6,786 bases of DNA, taken from the NCBI GenBank assembly GCA_036397815.1, contig DASWIE010000065.1, positions 1 through 6,786 of the forward strand, written 5' to 3'. Positions 4,986-6,786 of the stretch are shown here, piece after piece. The translations under genes and the position numbers were made by a program. Under the pieces are notes generated by a model. That model saw only the letters and a program-made list of their open reading frames with translations, made no database searches and was not told where the DNA came from. Source of the DNA: DASQFY01 sp036397815 (GTDB lineage Bacteria; Chloroflexota; Limnocylindria; QHBO01). Every line of letters begins with the position of its first letter. Position 1 is the first letter of the stretch.

Positions 4986-6071
4986 TCAGCGACCGCCGAA
5001 CAGGTCGGCCAGCAGCGCGGCCGGCGTCTCCTCCAGCTGGTCGTAGCGGCACTCGGCCGGCGGCTTGTCCGGTCGCCAGCGGACGAAGGTGGTGCCGTGC
5101 CGGAATCGGTCGCCCTGGAGGTGATCGAAGGCCACCTCGCAGACCAGCTCGGGGCGGAGCGGCTCCCAGGAGAGGTCCTTCCCGCGATTCCACCGTGACG
5201 TGGCGCCGGGCATCCGCTTGCCCTCCGCCGCCGCCTCCCACTCCTTCCACTCCTTCCACGGATGGCCGTCGATGGCATTGCGCCGGTAGGGCTCGAGGAA
5301 CGCCACCAGCTCCCGGCGCTTCACCTCGGTGAACGACGCGGTGACGCCCACGTGCTGCAGCTGCCCGGCGTCGTTCAAGAGACCCAGCAGCAGCGAGCCG
5401 ATCATGGTGCCGGGGCCGTTCTTGTGCCACCTGAACCCGGCGACCACGCAGTCCGCGGTGCGCTGGTGCTTGACCTTGGCCATCTCGCGCTTGCCGGGCA
5501 CGTACGACTGCTCGGCGCGCTTGGCGATGACGCCGTCAAGCCCGGCTCCCTCGAAGACGTCGAACCAGTGACGCGCCACCGCCGGGTCGGCGGTGGCCGG
5601 CGTGAGCAGGACGGATGGCGGCGGGTCCGCCAGCAGCTTCTCCAGCCGTGCGCGGCGCTGGTCGAGCGGCGCGTCGCGCAGGTCATCGGTCCCTTCGGCC
5701 AGGCAGTCGAACGCGACAAATGAGGCGGGCGTCTCGCCCGCCAGCATCGCCACGCGGGAGGCGGCGGGGTGGATGCGGAGCAGAAGCGCCTCGAAGTCGA
5801 GCCCGCCGTCGCGGGCGATGACGATCTCGCCGTCGAGGACGAAGCGGGCCTTCGGGCCGCCCACCGCGCGGAGTGGCTCGAGGAGCTCCGGGAAATATCG
5901 GTCCAGTGGCTTGAGGTCGCGCGACTGGAGGTAGAGCTCCTCCCCGTCGCGGAAGGCGAGCGCCCGGAAGCCGTCCCACTTCGGCTCGTAGCGCCAGCCA
6001 TCACCCAGGGGGAGCTCGGGCGTCGGCTTGGCGAGCATCGGCTCGATGGGCGGCTCGAAGGGGAAGGGCAT
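4986..6071 (-). CDS. ligC: ATP-dependent DNA ligase, LigC type
   Basis: A 361-residue ATP-dependent ligase that seals nicks through a lysine-AMP intermediate. Nucleotidyltransferase motifs are in order: motif I EPKWDGFR (29-36) with adenylated Lys31; LDGEIV (79-84); FVAFDCL (118-124); motif IV DGVIAK (179-184); and motif V MAKVKHQRTADCVV (197-210). The oligonucleotide-binding domain follows (~205-350), with GFRWHKNGPGTMIGSLLLG (212-230) and RPELVCEVAF (306-315). Length and N-terminus (PMLAKPTPELPLGDGWRYEPKWDG) resemble mycobacterial LigC, a stand-alone ligase linked to excision repair, rather than the ligase module of a fused LigD. The open frame extends upstream to 6449, but that part does not resemble the family and would cross the divergent promoter region, so the ATG at 6071 is chosen; TATCAT lies 8 nt upstream. 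Residues 272-277 repeat KEW twice, from a 9-bp tandem repeat. The likely partner is the polymerase at 1545-2930. Confidence 0.9.
   Translation of the reverse strand: MPFPFEPPIEPMLAKPTPELPLGDGWRYEPKWDGFRALAFRDGEELYLQSRDLKPLDRYFPELLEPLRAVGGPKARFVLDGEIVIARDGGLDFEALLLRIHPAASRVAMLAGETPASFVAFDCLAEGTDDLRDAPLDQRRARLEKLLADPPPSVLLTPATADPAVARHWFDVFEGAGLDGVIAKRAEQSYVPGKREMAKVKHQRTADCVVAGFRWHKNGPGTMIGSLLLGLLNDAGQLQHVGVTASFTEVKRRELVAFLEPYRRNAIDGHPWKEWKEWEAAAEGKRMPGATSRWNRGKDLSWEPLRPELVCEVAFDHLQGDRFRHGTTFVRWRPDKPPAECRYDQLEETPAALLADLFGGR
5239..5256. repeat. 9-bp tandem duplication inside the ligase gene
   Basis: CACTCCTTC occurs twice in succession and encodes KEWKEW at residues 272-277 of the ligase. It is in frame and probably arose by slippage in a surface segment of the oligonucleotide-binding domain. 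Confidence 0.6.
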
Positions 6072-6079
6072 CTCGACCG

Positions 6080-6085
6080 ATGATA
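6080..6085 (-). promoter_or_regulatory. ligC: -10-like TATCAT upstream of the ligase start
   Basis: TATCAT on the minus strand is the best -10 match in the window and ends 8 nt before the ATG at 6071. At 17-bp spacing the -35 position (6103-6108) reads CAACGG, a poor match, and overlaps the first 17-bp palindrome (6107-6123). A protein bound there could block or replace -35 recognition. Confidence 0.55.
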
Positions 6086-6106
6086 GATGCGGGCCACACG
6101 ACCCGT

Positions 6107-6123
6107 TGCCACAGGGGGTGGCA
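6107..6123. promoter_or_regulatory. Palindromic operator-like site 1 (TGCCAC-N5-GTGGCA)
   Basis: Perfect 6-bp inverted half-sites with spacer AGGGG; centre at 6115. Its edge lies at the expected -35 position of the ligase promoter, about 36 bp upstream of the ligase start codon. Part of a three-copy array with 72-bp period. Confidence 0.6.
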
Positions 6124-6126
6124 TTG

Positions 6127-6153
6127 CGACGATCGGGACCCGCTGGATCGTCG
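6127..6153. repeat. 8-bp inverted repeat between operator-like sites 1 and 2
   Basis: CGACGATC (6127-6134) and GATCGTCG (6146-6153) are perfect reverse complements separated by 11 nt; the loop region includes the smaller dyad CGGG-A-CCCG. It is a different sequence from the three TGCCAC palindromes and could be a second regulator's site. Confidence 0.45.
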
Positions 6154-6178
6154 AGATGGCGTCGTTCGGCTGTCAACC

Positions 6179-6195
6179 TGCCACACCTGGTGGCA
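6179..6195. promoter_or_regulatory. Palindromic operator-like site 2 (TGCCAC-N5-GTGGCA)
   Basis: Perfect half-sites with spacer ACCTG; centre at 6187, exactly 72 bp from site 1. It sits near the middle of the divergent intergenic region (midpoint about 6193). Confidence 0.6.
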
Positions 6196-6250
6196 GTTCG
6201 GCGACGGAATGGCGTCCGGAGAGGAAACATGCCCCGCTCGATCGCCAGAA

Positions 6251-6267
6251 TGCCACCCAGCGTGGCA
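6251..6267. promoter_or_regulatory. Palindromic operator-like site 3 (TGCCAC-N5-GTGGCA)
   Basis: Perfect half-sites with spacer CCAGC; centre at 6259, exactly 72 bp from site 2. It ends 48 bp before the start codon of the beta-CASP gene, so it lies just upstream of where that gene's promoter should be. Confidence 0.6.
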
Positions 6268-6301
6268 GCGCGACGGCGCGAGCCCCCGGCATGAATCCCG
6301 C

Positions 6302-6307
6302 CATACT
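6302..6307 (+). promoter_or_regulatory. -10-like CATACT upstream of the beta-CASP gene
   Basis: CATACT matches the -10 consensus at four of six positions and ends 8 nt before the ATG at 6316, the same spacing as TATCAT before the divergent ligase. No Shine-Dalgarno sequence or clear -35 is present. Confidence 0.35.
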
Positions 6308-6315
6308 CGGACGCC

Positions 6316-6786
6316 ATGGGGATCGAGATCCAATTCCTCGGGGCGGTCGGCACCGTGACCGGCTCGCAGTTCCTGGTGACCGCCGGCGAGCGCCGGTTGC
6401 TGGTGGACTGCGGCATGTTCCAGGGCTCGCCCGAGGAGGTGAGCCGCAACCGGATCCCGTTCGCCTACCCACCCGCCAACGTCGACGCAGTGCTGCTGAC
6501 CCACGCCCACCTCGACCACTGCGGACGGATCCCCGCGCTGGTCCGCGCCGGGTATCACGGCCCGATCTTCGCCACGGCCGCCACCGCGGACCTCGCCGAG
6601 ATCGTGCTTCGCGACGCCGCCAAGCTGCAGGCGGAGGCGGAGGCCCGCTGGCGCCGCAAGCATCCGGAACAGGCGGCCGCGCACGATGCCGATCTGGCCG
6701 GCGAAGCGGCTGCGATCGAGGACGACGAGAACATCCCGGAGCGGATCCGCCACGCCGAGCCGAGCGGCATGACGATGACCCGTGCC
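6316..6786 (+). CDS. Beta-CASP metallo-beta-lactamase-fold RNA nuclease, N-terminal part (partial, runs off right edge)
   Basis: I translated from the ATG at 6316; the frame is open to the window edge (157 codons, no stop). The N-terminus IEIQFLGAVGTVTGSQFLV (3-21) and LLVDCGMFQG (28-37) are typical of the CPSF73/YSH1-like bacterial beta-CASP proteins (COG1236 type), zinc-dependent enzymes that cut RNA. The metal-binding HxHxDH motif is complete: THAHLDHCGRIP at 62-73, with His63, His65, Asp67 and His68. Asp31 also fits the conserved early aspartate. Residues ~115-150 form a charged Ala/Glu/Arg-rich helical stretch (RDAAKLQAEAEARWRRKHPE) that family members of high-GC phyla often carry before the next metal ligands; those and the beta-CASP domain lie outside the window. 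It is divergent from the ligase and shares the intergenic region with three palindromes. Nuclease activity is inferred from the family. Confidence 0.88.
   Translation, partial: MGIEIQFLGAVGTVTGSQFLVTAGERRLLVDCGMFQGSPEEVSRNRIPFAYPPANVDAVLLTHAHLDHCGRIPALVRAGYHGPIFATAATADLAEIVLRDAAKLQAEAEARWRRKHPEQAAAHDADLAGEAAAIEDDENIPERIRHAEPSGMTMTRA

Noticed and set aside
6107..6267. CRISPR-like array (72-bp period resembles repeat plus spacer)
   Set aside because: Only 12 of 17 bases per unit are constant, the constant part is a palindrome with a variable centre, and flanks outside the 17 bp do not repeat. CRISPR repeats are longer and near-identical.
6107..6270. Sigma-54 promoters, because TGGCA recalls the -24 element
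   Set aside because: A -12 TTGC at the required spacing is missing on both strands for all three sites, and the half-sites occur as symmetric palindromes.
6072..6449. Upstream extension of the ligase frame (a 487-residue version)
   Set aside because: The added 126 residues do not resemble any ligase domain, overlap the divergent beta-CASP coding sequence and cross the three palindromes; the family N-terminus begins at the ATG at 6071.

Overview
The window is GC-rich, mostly coding DNA with short intergenic gaps. It comes from a high-GC bacterium. The gene set is two stand-alone DNA-repair enzymes of the LigC / LigD-polymerase type, a BrkB-like membrane protein, a TMEM175-like channel and a beta-CASP nuclease. 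Several start codons carry no Shine-Dalgarno sequence and instead have a TAnnnT hexamer 6-8 nt upstream. That pattern suggests leaderless transcription, as is common in Actinobacteria, Deinococcota and some Chloroflexota. Phylum cannot be fixed from the sequence alone; Chloroflexota or Actinobacteriota is my inference.

Layout. On the minus strand at 1-254 is the N-terminus of a secreted coiled-coil protein that runs off the left edge. A 191-bp gap follows, then a YihY/BrkB-family membrane protein (446-1495, minus). Divergent from it across about 50 bp is a stand-alone LigD-type primase-polymerase (1545-2930, plus). It converges on a minus-strand run of four genes: a TMEM175-like channel (2949-3521), a RimJ/RimL-type GNAT acetyltransferase (3568-4152), an N-terminally truncated DUF885 protein (4170-4718) and, after a structured 267-bp gap, an ATP-dependent DNA ligase of LigC type (4986-6071). 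Divergent from the ligase is a beta-CASP metallo-beta-lactamase-fold protein (6316 onwards, plus), cut by the right edge.

How the genes work together. The polymerase and the ligase are the two halves of a strand-break or gap repair reaction: nucleotide addition at the break, then sealing. In LigD they are fused; here they are separate genes about 2 kb apart on opposite strands. No Ku gene and no phosphoesterase domain are visible in the window. The membrane proteins, GNAT and DUF885 fragment have no evident functional link to repair.

Most notable non-coding structure. The 244-bp divergent region between the ligase and the beta-CASP gene holds three perfect 17-bp palindromes, TGCCAC-N5-GTGGCA. 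Their spacers differ and their centres are exactly 72 bp apart (6115, 6187, 6259). This looks like a three-site operator controlling the ligase, the nuclease or both. The second structured stretch is 4803-4955, a 153-bp imperfect inverted-repeat element containing several smaller dyads. It lies just upstream of the truncated DUF885 gene and may be a MITE-like remnant.
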